A stretch of 64,000 bases of DNA from Sclerotinia nivalis (GCA_029531795.1 CM055954.1:62001-126000); one strand, 5' to 3'; shown: positions 31,967-42,163, numbered from the stretch's first letter. Numbers and translations are program-made. Notes: generated by a model not told the origin, from the sequence alone.

Positions 31967-32585
31967 CAAATGTAAGACACTATTCTAATCTTAATGGGGT
32001 TAGTACCGAGGATAAACATTTAATACTTAACATTGAAGAATCTGATTTTATAGAGTGATTACGAGGTTTTACCGACGGTGAGGGTTCTTTTATTATTAAA
32101 AAAACTCAACACGGTTATCAATTTGAGTTTGTAATTGAACTACACATTGATGATTTACCTGTCTTGAATTATCTACAAGCTAAGTTTAATTTAGGTAAAG
32201 TATACAAATACTCCAAATCAGCTTCCTGAAAGGTAAATAGACAGGCTGAGGTAGAAACTATTATATCTATCTTTAGTGCAAATCCACTAAACACTGCTAA
32301 GAGGTTAGATTTTGAGGACTGAAAGTATTCATTTGAACTTTATGTTAATAGAGACAAGGATCCCAACAACGACCCTAATTATAGAACAAATATCTTATCT
32401 CTTATAGCAAATATAAAAGAAGGCATAAACCTGAATCGTAAGATTGAAAGATCTAATTTTGGTGATATAAATATTACAAAGTATTGGCTACTAGGATTTA
32501 TCGAAGGAGAGGGTAATTTTTCAGCGGAGTCCAAGTCTTTAGCTTTAAAATTTAGGCTAGGTCAAGTTTCTAGGGAGAGAGTTCT
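31967..32585 (+). pseudogene. LAGLIDADG endonuclease after second atp6 tail, truncated
   Basis: Opens in a register overlapping the atp6 tail (VGLTLTNVRHYSNLNG), then IEWLRGFTDGEGSFIIKKTQ (motif 1), VIELHIDDLPVLNYLQAKFN, and [20 protein letters not shown] (motif 2). It is cut off about 25 residues after motif 2 by element B6; what follows is unrelated rRNA sequence. Its closest relatives in the window are the nad1-tail fusion (21482) and the cox2 intron 2 HEG. Dead by truncation. Confidence 0.85.
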
Positions 32586-32808
32586 CCCCCCCCCCCCCCC
32601 CTTTATTTTTTCCTTTTTTTTTAATAAATAGTTTAATTACTACGTCCGGAGGGCGTAGAAATTAAACAAGACGGAGCCGGCTAGTTTAATTTCTACGTCC
32701 CTTGTCCTCCGGATTAGGGGGGGGGACGTAGAAATTGAACAAGGCGGAGCCTAGTTTAATTACTACGTAGTAATTTATTTATAATTATAAATAAAAAAAG
32801 GGAAAAAT
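32586..32808 (+). repeat. family B element, long form B6
   Basis: Poly-C, then the complete nested B structure with modules acgtccggagggcgtag and cttgtcctccggattagg. It marks the junction between the truncated HEG and the rnl fragment. Confidence 0.88.
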
Positions 32809-32849
32809 AGGAAAGTTTAGAAAATTATAAAAAAAAATTTAATTTTTTA

Positions 32850-33790
32850 TTACTACAATAAACATTGTACAGAATATGTTTTAAATTGTAATACTGTTTA
32901 GCTAGTTATAGCTGAGAGAGTATGATATAATTAAGCTAAAGCAGGTACATATTTAAGTCCCAGCTTAAAATAGTGTGGGAAGGTGCAACTTTTTAAACAA
33001 ATATTAATTATTAAGAATAAATATATTTTTTTACAATATTTGTAAATTTTATTAGTAGACATCTTTTAATTGCAATGTGTCGAATTTTTTTTTTCCTTTA
33101 GGTAGACGAGAAGACCCTATGCAGCTTTACTGTTGCTAGTTATTGAATATGATTGAACCAATATTAGTGTATAAGGTAGTTGGAGGCAATTTTTTAAACC
33201 TCGTTCAGGCAAAATTGAAACACCTTTATTTTGTTTATCATATTCGTAGGCTATAGAGTCTACGTCATAATATAAGGTGCGTTATTATTACGTTATTAAG
33301 TATTATAATTAACCCATCAAATGGGAACAATGGCTAGGAGGCAGTTTATGCGGGGCACAGATCCCGTAAAAAGTACCTGGGTGTATCCAAAGTTAATTTT
33401 GTAAAATTGTCATGACTTATTTATGGCAATTAAATATACAAATTGTATGTTTTTATTTTTAGTTTGTTATTGGTTTAGCTTAAGCTATAACTAATCCAAC
33501 TATATATCTATTAAGTTAGAATTAATATTTTAATTTAAGTAAGATTTTAACTATATGGAAAATAGATGTAATTAAAACATTAATTTGAAAATACTTTTCT
33601 AATGTTTTTAGTTATATAATTAGTTTAAATTACACTTTTTATATAATTATGTTTATTACTTGTCAAGTTTAATGGCTTAATCTTGCTTTACTGTTTGACT
33701 TACACGTCTATCAGTCGCGTAAGCGGGGCATATGATCACAAGATGCAGAAAGGAAAGGTCTTGGGTTTTTGAAAAAGCTACGCTAGGGAT
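32850..33790 (+). rRNA. rnl: partial large-subunit rRNA fragment
   Basis: Contains the universally conserved domain IV/V landmarks aggtagacgagaagaccctat (33110), gggaacaatggctaggaggc and gatcccgtaaaaagtacctgg (about 33320-33385), then catatgatcacaagatgcag and ctacgctagggat (about 33728-33790). It stops exactly at the classical gctagggat-aacagg intron site in domain V. No domain I-III upstream and no downstream exon are in the window. The left border is uncertain. It may be a partial duplicate or one exon of a scrambled rnl. Confidence 0.8.
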
Positions 33791-34120
33791 GTTAGTCCTC
33801 CAATGTTTTATTCCTAAAAATTTTAGGTAATAAATCTATTGGTTAACTATTGGGTCAATTTCAAGAATAACTTATAAAGTTCACTTGAAGCGAAATTTAC
33901 TTAAGCATTGTCTTTATTTTTTTTTTTATTTTATGTCTAAAAAAAAAAATAAAAAAAAAAAGATAAAGAAGTAAAACCGTTCAACGACTAGAAGGTGAGT
34001 ATGCTAACAATAATCCTTCTCTTAAACCCAACATATTTATTTAATCTCTATAAAGTCAACTGTTTTGATAGTTATCTTATAAAATATATCCTTTGCCAAT
34101 TAATTAGTATAGATTTAATT
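33791..34120 (+). other. truncated group I intron after rnl fragment
   Basis: Begins at the omega-type insertion site. Core pieces resemble cob intron 2 and cox2 intron 2: caatttcaagaataacttat, ttgaagcgaaattt and gttcaacgactagaaggtgag. I see no agatatagtc 3' strand and no 3' exon, so the intron is incomplete. Confidence 0.65.
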
Positions 34121-34260
34121 TAAAAGGAAAATGTCTAAATTTGGTCTGAATATTTATTAGTAATACAGATTAAAATAAAGATAATTATTAATAATAAGGC
34201 TTCACAAGAAAAAAAAAGTATTTTTTTTTTACTCTGCCCTGCCCCCCCCCCCTTTTTTAT

Positions 34261-34468
34261 CTTTATTTTTTCCTTTTTTTTTTTTTTAATAGTTTAATTA
34301 CTACGTCCGGAGGACGTAGTAATTAAACAAGACGGAGCCGGCTAGTTTAATTACTACGTCCCTAATCCTCCGGATTAGGGGGGGGGGCGTAGAAATTGAA
34401 CAAGGCGGAGCCTAGTTTAATTACTACGTGGTGATTAAATTATAATTCTAAAAAAAAAAGGAAAAAAT
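34261..34468 (+). repeat. family B element, long form B7
   Basis: Complete nested copy preceded by poly-C; the first module is a perfect palindrome, gtttaattactacgtc-cggag-gacgtagtaattaaac in parts. It separates the rnl/intron relic from the tRNA cluster. Confidence 0.88.
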
Positions 34469-34679
34469 ACAGTAGTGATAAAAGTGGGGTTTATAACAAG
34501 GGATATAAAATATAAAAAAAAAAAATGTTGGACAATTTTTATATAAAAATACTAAAGAATAAATAGTAACTGTTTTATATTTAGGTGTGTTAATAGGTTT
34601 AACCTAAAAATTTAATTTAAATAAAATATATTTAATAAGTATATTTTACATTTAATAAATTAAGATTTTAAATAAAAAT

Positions 34680-34775
34680 AAATGTCATATTTAATTACAT
34701 TAATACCAGTAATTTAAGTCTTTTTAGTTACTGCACTTTTTTTTTTTAATTATATACTATGTTACAGGGTTTTTA
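34680..34775 (+). pseudogene. degenerate nad1 5' end
   Basis: atgtcatatttaattacatt and taataccagtaattt align with the nad1 start (atgttatatttacctacttt, taatttcagtaattg), continuing to ttatatactatgttacaggg. There are in-frame stops, and the copy ends where nad1 would read gtagccgaaagg. A second scrap (tatatgttacagggttttta) is at about 55505. Confidence 0.55.
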
Positions 34776-34808
34776 AGCAAGTTTAGCTTTCATACTTTAA
34801 AGTATACA

Positions 34809-34880
34809 GAGACCTTAGTTTAAAGGTAAAATACGAGACTTTTAATCTTTGTTATATGGGTTCGAATCCCATAGGTCTTA
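34809..34880 (+). tRNA. trnK: tRNA-Lys (UUU)
   Basis: Acceptor gagacct/aggtctt, anticodon loop cttttaa (UUU), T arm atgggttcgaatcccat, discriminator A. First of a five-tRNA run. Confidence 0.93.
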
Positions 34881-34927
34881 AATCTAAAAACTATTTTTTT
34901 TGGATTATTTTACAATTAAAAAAATAA

Positions 34928-34998
34928 ACGGCCATAGGTTAATGGTAGACCTTTCGTCTTCCAAACGATTTGTGTCGATTCGAATTCGGCTGGCCGTA
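34928..34998 (+). tRNA. trnG: tRNA-Gly (UCC)
   Basis: Acceptor acggcca/tggccgt, anticodon loop cttccaa (UCC), D arm taggttaatggtagacc. Confidence 0.93.
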
Positions 34999-34999
34999 A

Positions 35000-35072
35000 G
35001 GGTTAATATTCTAATTGGTAAGAACCTTCTTTGTCATAGAAGTGTATATCGGATCGAGACCGGTTTAACCCG
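35000..35072 (+). tRNA. trnD: tRNA-Asp (GUC)
   Basis: Acceptor gggttaa/ttaaccc, anticodon stem cttct/agaag with loop ttgtcat (GUC). Starts 1 nt after tRNA-Gly. Confidence 0.95.
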
Positions 35073-35103
35073 TATACTTATATATAATAATTAAAAGTAT
35101 TTA

Positions 35104-35183
35104 GGAAAAGTTGTTATTGGTAAAACGAGATATTTGCTAAATATTGTGTTCTACACCTGGATGTTCGAATCATCTCTTTTCCG
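35104..35183 (+). tRNA. trnS: tRNA-Ser (GCU)
   Basis: Acceptor ggaaaag/cttttcc, anticodon loop ttgctaa (GCU), extended variable arm typical of Ser tRNAs. Confidence 0.92.
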
Positions 35184-35227
35184 ATATAATATAAATTATA
35201 AACAGTATACTTTAATATTAAAATATA

Positions 35228-35298
35228 AAGAGCATAGTTTAATGGTAAAATTTGAAGCTTCAAACTTCACCTTCTCAGTTCAAATCTGAGTGCTCTTG
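35228..35298 (+). tRNA. trnW: tRNA-Trp (UCA)
   Basis: Acceptor aagagca/tgctctt, anticodon stem tgaag/cttca with loop cttcaaa (UCA), which reads UGA and UGG; this supports code 4. Its last base directly precedes the nad2 ATG. Confidence 0.95.
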
Positions 35299-38200
35299 AT
35301 GGTAATTTTTTCTATATTATTTTTATTATTATCTAATGCCGTTACTTTAAGACGAGACAAATCTATACTTTTTAGTAGAGTAGCTATCACAGTTTTACTC
35401 TATTCTTCTTTAATTGCTTTTTATAGCTTATATTTTTGTTTAGATAGTGGTATAGGTTTATATGGTGGTTTATTCCATGCTACAACTACCACACATGTTT
35501 TTCATATTTTTATCTTTTTAATTAGTGCTGCAATTTTACAATTAACAGCTTTTTATCCAAGAAAAGTATGAATAGCTGAATATTCTTCAATAAGTAAGTT
35601 GTTATTATATAACTTTCTTTACTATAGATCAAAAATAGTAAATAAAATGGGAGAGCAATTTAAAATAATAGAATACCCTGAGCGACAATCTGGGACATTG
35701 TCAATATTATGGGGCAAACTGTCAAACTCCGGGGACCTCCTAAAGCTTCTGATTCCAAATCTGGTTGAATTATACCGTGGTGGCTGAACTAATTCTTCAG
35801 GTACGGAAATAACTCAGAAGATGACCCTTCGTATTCTCAGGTTAACGATCAAATTTCTTTCGGTTATATACCTAGGGTTATTACGTAAGGGCTGAAAAAA
35901 TACTGTTTTTTCTGTCGAGAGATCAATGGACAATCGCGGATCTAAATCAAACTACATGTTTGTAAAAGAGCAACGAGTAGACGGCAGTTGATTCATTGGA
36001 TCATGTCCAGTGAATTTAAGGTATACTCTAAGAGGGTTCGAGAGAATTTCCTGAGCTGGAATCCCTTCTAACCAAAATCTAAGTAAACGGCTATATTCAA
36101 CAACTAATAATTCAAAAAATCTTCTTCAACCAAAATTATCTACTATAGACAAGGGTAGTTTTAGTTTAAACCCCTGATTCGTAACAGGGTTTATAGACGG
36201 AGATGGTTCATTTGCTGTTTCCATTGCTAAGAAGAAATCAGGTATAGGTTGAAAAATTCAACCCATATTAACAATAGGGTTAGATCAAAAAGATCTGGAT
36301 CTTTTGGTCCAAATTAAAGATTTCTTTAAAGTAGGTAAGATTTATACTAGTAAAAGGGGGATAATTTATTATACCGTAGGTTCTACAAAAGATTTAATAA
36401 AATATATCTTACCTCATTTTTACAAATATCCTTTAGCTACTGCTAAATTAAAAGATTATTTGGTATTTAAGAAAATAATTCTTCTTATGGAAAAAGGAGA
36501 ACATAATTACTTGCCAGGTTTATTAAAAATCTTCTCACTAAGGGCTATTTTAAACAAAGGGTTACCGGGTATAATAAAAACCGAATTTCCTGATATTATC
36601 CCTGCTATTCTACCAGAATTTAAGGTATCCTCTGACTTTAATCCTCATTGGTTATCGGGATTTATAGCTGCAGAAGGGTCTTTCTTTATTTCTCTTTATA
36701 GTAATGAGAAAAGAAAAGCAGGGTACGCAGTAAGTCTAGTTTTTAGTTTAAGTCAACATGTTAAAGATATAGAGTTACTAGAAAGACTCGCTAAATACTT
36801 AAAATGTGGTAGAACCAGTGAAGCCAGTAACCGTGAAACAGCTGAATGAATTGTCAGCAGGTCGGATGATATTAACCTAAAATTGATTCCATTCTTAACA
36901 AATTATACTCTTTCAGGAGTAAAACTATTAGATTTCGAGAGATTTAAAAAAGCGTCTATTTTAATAGAAAAAAAAATGCACTTAACACCAGAAGGAGTTA
37001 CATTAATAAAAGCTATTAAAGATGCAATGTATAATAGGTAATTGTGTTAATAGAAAGGTTAATCTGGTTTAGTTAGATTTTAAAGGTTATAGTTGTATTC
37101 ATAGATTAAAAGTTAATTATTTAGAATTTGTATGATAAATTCAGTTACTTCGTTAATATTATTATTTATTATAACAGGAGCTATATTTTTAGTGTCAACT
37201 AGTGATTTAGTTTCTATTTTTTTATCTATAGAGCTGCAAAGTTATGGACTATATTTACTTAGTACATTGTATAGAAACTCAGAATTAGCCACAAGTGGTG
37301 GTTTGACATACTTTTTATTAGGTGGTTTAAGCTCTTGTTTTATACTTTTAGGATCTAGCTTGCTATATGCAAATTCGGGTACAACTATCTTAGACGGTAT
37401 ATACGTTATTACTAGTTTAAGTGATATAGGAAACAATGGTCATGCTTCCGCAGAGAATATTTTGTATTGATATAAACCTTATTACATTAATTTTTCTTTA
37501 CTAATTATGAGCGTAGGGTTCTTATTTAAAGTAAGTGCAGCTCCCTTTCATTTCTGAAGCCCTGATGTGTATGACGCTATTCCAACAATAGTTACAACAT
37601 TTGTAGCTATAGTAGCTAAGATATCTATATTTATATTTTTATTAGAATTAGTACATTATACAAGTAATTCATTATTTTCTTTCCAATATAATTGAACTAC
37701 AAGTTTACTAGTTAGCTCTTTACTTTCACTAGTAATAGGTACAGTTGTAGGTTTAACACAGTTAAGAATAAAAAGATTATTTGCTTATAGTACTATAAGT
37801 CACGTAGGTTTTATATTACTAGCATTGAGTATTAACAGTATAGAGTCTATTCAAGCCTTTATATTTTACTTAATGCAATACTCAATTAGTAATTTAAATG
37901 CCTTCATAATTTTAATAAGTATTGGTTTTTCTCTTTACTATTACGTTAACGATAATGAAGAATATAAAGAATTAGCCGATAAAAACAACTCACCTGCCAA
38001 GAGGTCTGGGAAACCTCTATCATGGGTATTATGACCAAATTCCGGGAACTTCCTAAAGCTTCTGGTACCAAGCTATAGTTGAAAAACTATATGTGGCTGA
38101 AAGAATAATCACTCAGGTAAGGTAATAAGTCAGAAGATGAGTGAAAACGAAATGGAATACCGCGGATCTAAATCAGATAATATATTTGTAAAAGAGCAAC

Positions 38201-39926
38201 GAGTAGACGGTCATAGGTGTGTAAAGTTTACACACTTAAGGTATGCTCTAATGGGTTTCGAAAGAAATTATCAAATCAGAATCCCTTCTAATCATTTAAA
38301 TACATTAAGATCTTATACTTCTCTAGCCACACAATACCAACTATGCAGTTTATCAGATAATCTAAACCCCTGGTTCCTAACTGGTTTCTCCTAACCCCAG
38401 GGGGGGTGCGGTGAATCAAATTTTCATGTGAGAATAATTAAGAGTAAATCAGTAAAAGTAGGTTGAGTTGTACAACCTTGTTTTCAGATAGGCCTACACA
38501 AAAAAGATCTTGATTTATTAGAAAAAATTAAAGTATTTTTGGGTGTAGGAGAAATTTATCATAAAGAACAATCTTCTAATTATGTGGTACAGTCTTTACC
38601 CTTCATGCAAGACCTGTACAGGTCTTGCATGAAGGCAGAGGTTTAAATATAATAGTTAATCACTCGCTTGCGCAGAAAAATATCCCCTTTTAACTAAAAA
38701 ATCTGAGGATTTCAAGCTATTTGCGCAAATAATGACCTTGATGAATAAAAAATAACATTTAACTCTGTCAGGTTTACATGAAATTATATCTCTTAAAGCT
38801 TCTATGAATTTAGGTCTTCCTACGTCACTGAAAAGTGCCTTCCCTGATATTATTCCGGCTATGAGACCAAAACGTTCGGATGAAGAATTATTAAATTCTA
38901 AAATTCATCCTTATTGAATGGTAGGTTTCACTAATTTTTTTTTTTTAATAAAAGGTACCTTTTATTAAAAAAAAAATAAAGGAGAAGGGTGTTTTAGTAT
39001 TAAAATTACTAAGTCATTAACACTAAAGACAGGATACCAAGTACAGTTAAGATTTAATATTACACAGCATTCAATTGATAAGATATTTATGAATAGCTTA
39101 GTAAACTTTTGAGGCTGTGGAAAAGTTTATTTAAGATTTAAAGAAAATAAAGTCGATTTTCAAATTTTAAAAATTCAAGATCTGTCCGATAAAGTTGTTC
39201 CTTTGTTTAAAAGTATATCTTTACAAGGTGTGAAATCCAAAGATTTCGCAGATTTTTGTAAAGCAGTAGAGATATTGAGCATAAAGGGACATTTAACTGA
39301 GGAAGGATTAGATAAATTGCGTAAATTAAAAGTGGGTATGAATACAGGTAGATAATAAAAACCTTATTATATAAGGTTTGGTTATTATTTACTTGGAGTA
39401 TTTTTGGTCTTACGTTGTGTGTATTATTTGCAGGATAAATCTGACCGCCGTGATACAATTAATTAGTCAACTGCAAGGTTACTTTTACATAAACCCAGTC
39501 TTAGCCTTAAGTTTTACTATTACAATATTTTCTTTTGTGGGTATACCACCTTTAATAGGATTCTTTGCGAAACAGATGGTTTTAAGTGCTGCTTTAGATA
39601 GTGGTTACGTATTCCTTACATTAGTAGGAATATTAACAAGTGTAATAAGTGCAGTATATTATTTAAACATAATAAAACAAGTTTTTTTTGAAAAACCTGA
39701 ATATAAAATAAACCCGGAAATAGTAAATATAAACTTACACGGTAGTATTATTAAAAATAATGTTTTAATTAAAAAATTAACATTTAAATTAGACAATATT
39801 GTTTTATCTAGTTCTTTAACTATAACAATTTCTGTGTTAACCTTAATAATACTATTATTTATATTTACCCCCCAAGAATGATTAAGTATGGCTAATATAT
39901 TAGCATTAATATTATTTAACGCTTAA
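35299..39926 (+). CDS. nad2: NADH dehydrogenase subunit 2, 3 exons
   Basis: Proton-pumping subunit of complex I, 565 residues. Exons: 35299-35679 ([44 protein letters not shown]), 37153-37995 ([58 protein letters not shown]), 39453-39926 ([38 protein letters not shown]). Both junctions obey the exon-U/intron-G rule. ATG 35299 was chosen because it abuts tRNA-Trp and gives the standard N-terminus; an in-frame GTG at 35290 lies in the tRNA. The stop TAA (39924-39926) is followed at once by the nad3 ATG, as is usual in fungi. Confidence 0.95.
35680..37152 (+). other. nad2 intron 1 (group I)
   Basis: Splits EYP-LILLF. Core 35727-36065: caaactccggggacctccta, ttcaggtacggaaataac, caatcgcggatctaaatcaa, gagcaacgagtagacgg. 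The HEG frame begins inside the core. Ends G37152. Confidence 0.88.
35926..37041 (+). CDS. LAGLIDADG endonuclease of nad2 intron 1
   Basis: Intact frame of 371 codons from ATG 35926, which lies inside the ribozyme core: the first 45 residues ([32 protein letters not shown]) are read from catalytic-core RNA. Motif 1 [20 protein letters not shown], motif 2 [18 protein letters not shown]; the linker has [20 protein letters not shown] and [20 protein letters not shown]. Stops TAA 37039-37041, before the intron 3' end. No inserted elements, so it is possibly active. Independent initiation within the core, rather than exon fusion, is inferred from the in-core ATG. Confidence 0.85.
38600..38635. repeat. 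family C palindrome, copy C4 (compensated centre)
   Basis: ccttcatgcaagacctgt and its exact complement. Compared with C1/C3/C6, both central positions changed (cagtactg to ctgtacag), so perfect pairing is kept. Confidence 0.93.
38935..38976. repeat. poly-T/GGTACC/poly-A palindrome
   Basis: ttttttaataaaaggtacc and complement, a hairpin inserted inside the second LAGLIDADG motif of the nad2 intron 2 HEG. Confidence 0.85.
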
Positions 39927-40403
39927 ATGACAAGTACTACTTTTTTTTTTGTATTTATACCTTTATTAGCAGTTATATTATTAGCTGTTAATCTTATATT
40001 TGCTCCACACAACCCTTACCAAGAAAAGGATTCAGTTTTTGAGTGTGGATTTCACTCGTTCTTGGGTCAAAATCGGACTCAGTTTAGTATCTCCTTTTTT
40101 ATTTTTGCTTTGTTGTTTTTACTTTTTGATCTAGAAATTTTACTAGTTTATCCTTACGTTGTTAGTGCTTACACTAATGGTATATACGGACTTGTTATTA
40201 TGTTAATCTTTTTCTTAGCTTTAACTTTAGGTTTTGCGTTTGAACTAGGTAAGAATGCTCTAAAGATTGACTCTAGACAAAACTTACAGTTCTTAAATCT
40301 TGAAACTGACCGTGTCTATAGCTATTGTTACGAATCTATAAACCACTCCAGTTTTGGTTCGACCAACGCTACCCCGCAGGGGGGTTGGGAAACCATTAAA
40401 TAA
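39927..40403 (+). CDS. nad3: NADH dehydrogenase subunit 3
   Basis: Small membrane subunit of complex I. Begins MTSTTFFFVFIPLLAVILLA; conserved blocks APHNPYQEKDSVFECGFHSF, RTQFSISFFIFALLFLLFD, LEILLVYPYVVSAYTNGIYG and FAFELGKNALKIDSRQ. The ATG directly follows the nad2 stop. After DSRQ, where ND3 normally ends within 10-20 residues, the frame runs another 40 residues through a GC-rich patch (accccgcagggggg near 40370) to TAA 40401-40403. A second, different ND3 C-terminus lies at 42164, so the present end may have been supplied by the adjoining GIY-YIG unit. Confidence 0.93.
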   Translation: MTSTTFFFVFIPLLAVILLAVNLIFAPHNPYQEKDSVFECGFHSFLGQNRTQFSISFFIFALLFLLFDLEILLVYPYVVSAYTNGIYGLVIMLIFFLALTLGFAFELGKNALKIDSRQNLQFLNLETDRVYSYCYESINHSSFGSTNATPQGGWETIK

Positions 40404-40544
40404 AAGATTATACTCTACTAAGTGTAATACGTTTAACTCTTCTACTGAAGTAGTAGGAGAAAAAGTATATTCAAATGCTGACACCTGCAAAGCTCTTATT
40501 TTAGCGGATAACAAGGTAAATCAGGTATCTACCTTGGCGAAGCA

Positions 40545-40638
40545 CCCCCTATTTTTCTCCCTTTTTTTTAGTTATAAATATATAATTATTACGTAAATAG
40601 TATTGTATAATAATAAAAAAAAGGGAAAAAATAGGGGG
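40545..40638 (+). repeat. family A inverted-repeat element, copy A6
   Basis: Complete A copy (ccccctatttttctccc arm, agttataaatatataatt core) inserted in the GIY motif region of the nad3-linked HEG. Confidence 0.87.
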
Positions 40639-40730
40639 AAGGAGTTAACCTTACAAATAACAAAAGTTATGTAGGTTCAGCTATTGACTTAAAGGAAAGA
40701 TGCCTTAAGTATTATAACGTTAATCATCTG

Positions 40731-40766
40731 CCTTCATGCAAGACCAGGACTGGTCTTGCATGAAGG
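40731..40766. repeat. family C palindrome, copy C5
   Basis: ccttcatgcaagaccag-gactggtcttgcatgaagg; the centre has one mismatch (agga). Inserted in the nad3-linked HEG. Confidence 0.92.
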
Positions 40767-41499
40767 GTAGAAGTAATACTAGTATGCTTATATGTAGAGC
40801 TTTGATTAAGTATGGTTACTCTAAATTTAAATGGGAGGTTTTAGAATATTGTGCTCCAGAGGTGAGATTTGTAAGGGAGAATTATTACATAAAGATTTGT
40901 TCTCCCGAAAACAATATAGTCCTAGAATCTAACACTACGCCTTCTAGAGTAGGTTATACACATAGAGATAGAACTAAAGCCCTTATTTTACTTAGTCAAC
41001 CTGCTAGAAAGATGGTGGATGTTACAGACACTTTAACTGGACAATCAACCATCTTTGATTCTATAGCTTCAGCTGCTAAATTTTTAAACGTTAAGGGTAC
41101 TCAGATTAGTAACTATTTTTTAAGAAACCAAGTAAACCCCCCGCTTCGCCAGAAAAGGTACATTTTCAAGTTAATAGATAAACCTGTTATCAATGAAAAA
41201 GTTGATATAATTGAAAGCTGACGTGTAGGTATAGAAATAGAGGTATTAAACCTAACTACTAATGTAACAACGACTTATAGCTCTATTCGCGCCGCAGCTA
41301 GAGAATTAGGGCTAGAACATTCAACTATAAACAAATATATAAAATTAGACGTACCGTACAAAGACCTCTACGTATTTAAGAAATATAATATATAAACTTA
41401 ATAGTTTTATATATTATATAGTTGTATACAATATATGCTGTACATAAATTTCTATTATTAAGGTTTTTATGTCTATTTAGAAAAATTATATGTTATACT

Positions 41500-42023
41500 C
41501 AGTAACAAACATCAAGGGATGAGCGGGAGGGCTTACAGAGTGAGTGCAAGAAATAATAATTATTTTATTTTACTAGCACATCCTATAGTAAACAGATACC
41601 TGTTATTATAGTTGGTCTTTATCCTGCTTTGCAGGGTGCAAGTAAACCTTAGACTAATCTTTAAATATTTTAGGGTAAATATTTATTAGCCAAAGGCTAA
41701 TCTAAATATGTTATAATAGTGTTTACTAAAGCCAGGAATTATTTAGTATAGATAGATAGCTATCTTGAAGGTAGATAATTATGTTAATGGGCGGGGTGGG
41801 GCCCTTAAATGTTTAGGATTAAAATACTCTTTATATAAATAGATTATTAAGCCTAAGAATAAAATTAGGTGTACTAATCTGCTTTTCACTTGTTTCTTTT
41901 TAGTAAATAAAAAAAAAAGTAAAGAATACTTTTGATAAGGTTACCTTTTTATCTTGGCTCCGCCATGTTCCACATGGCGGAGCCAAGGAACTAAAAAGAA
42001 AAAATATTTTTATAAATATATAT
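41500..42023 (+). repeat. cox2-upstream repeat R, copy R1
   Basis: Leader-like block shared with 43262-43725 (directly before true cox2) and in part with 54583 and 56780. Shared words: agagtgagtgcaagaaa, agtaaacagatacctgttatt, gatagctatcttgaaggtag, aaaatactctttatataaat. Contains a perfect hairpin ttggctccgccatg...catggcggagccaa at about 41957-41990 that R2 lacks. Confidence 0.75.
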
Positions 42024-42137
42024 ATGCTTAATTTATTAAATTTAAGCCTTCTTAATAATTGCGATACGCCTAGACCTCGGGGTCTATATTTTCAAGATAG
42101 TGCTACACCTCAAATGGAAGGTCTAGTTGAATTACAT
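42024..42137 (+). pseudogene. cox2 5' end copy
   Basis: First 38 codons of cox2 ([38 protein letters not shown]) with a few substitutions relative to 43726. It breaks off after the Leu-His codons, a short poly-T follows, and then a nad3 3' end begins. The initiator and leader (R1) are intact, so a short chimeric peptide could be translated. Confidence 0.88.
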
Positions 42138-42163
42138 AAGCAGTGGCTTATTTTTTTTTTATA

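Larger units (their letters stand above)
38137..39356 (+). pseudogene. LAGLIDADG endonuclease in nad2 intron 2, invaded three times
   Basis: Starts in the core ([35 protein letters not shown]). A GC-rich insert (taaccccagggggggtgcgg, about 38393) breaks motif 1 after WFLTGFS. Family C palindrome C4 (38600-38635) breaks the first domain after [10 protein letters not shown] poly-T/ggtacc/poly-A palindrome (about 38935-38976) sits inside motif 2, between GFTN and GEGCFSIKI. Surviving blocks: [56 protein letters not shown], and a normal end at TAA about 39354. Clearly dead. Confidence 0.82.
37996..39452 (+). other. nad2 intron 2 (group I)
   Basis: Splits NNSP-IQLISQL. Core 38035-38270: caaattccgggaacttccta, ctcaggtaaggtaataag, taccgcggatctaaatcag, gagcaacgagtagacgg. 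Ends G39452. Confidence 0.88.
40354..41395 (+). pseudogene. GIY-YIG endonuclease next to nad3, twice invaded
   Basis: Starts overlapping the nad3 end in another register (LNKRLYSTKCNTFNSSTEVV, NADTCKALILADNKVNQVS). Element A6 (40545-40638) replaces the GIY part; the YIG part follows as LTNNKSYVGSAIDLKERCLK. Family C palindrome C5 (40731-40766) cuts it again before [20 protein letters not shown]. The rest is intact: VRENYYIKICSPENNIVLES, SIASAAKFLNVKGTQISNYF, a cccgcttcgcc insert at about 41139, and TTNVTTTYSSIRAAARELGL (NUMOD1-like), to TAA 41393-41395. No ribozyme core adjoins it. Confidence 0.8.
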
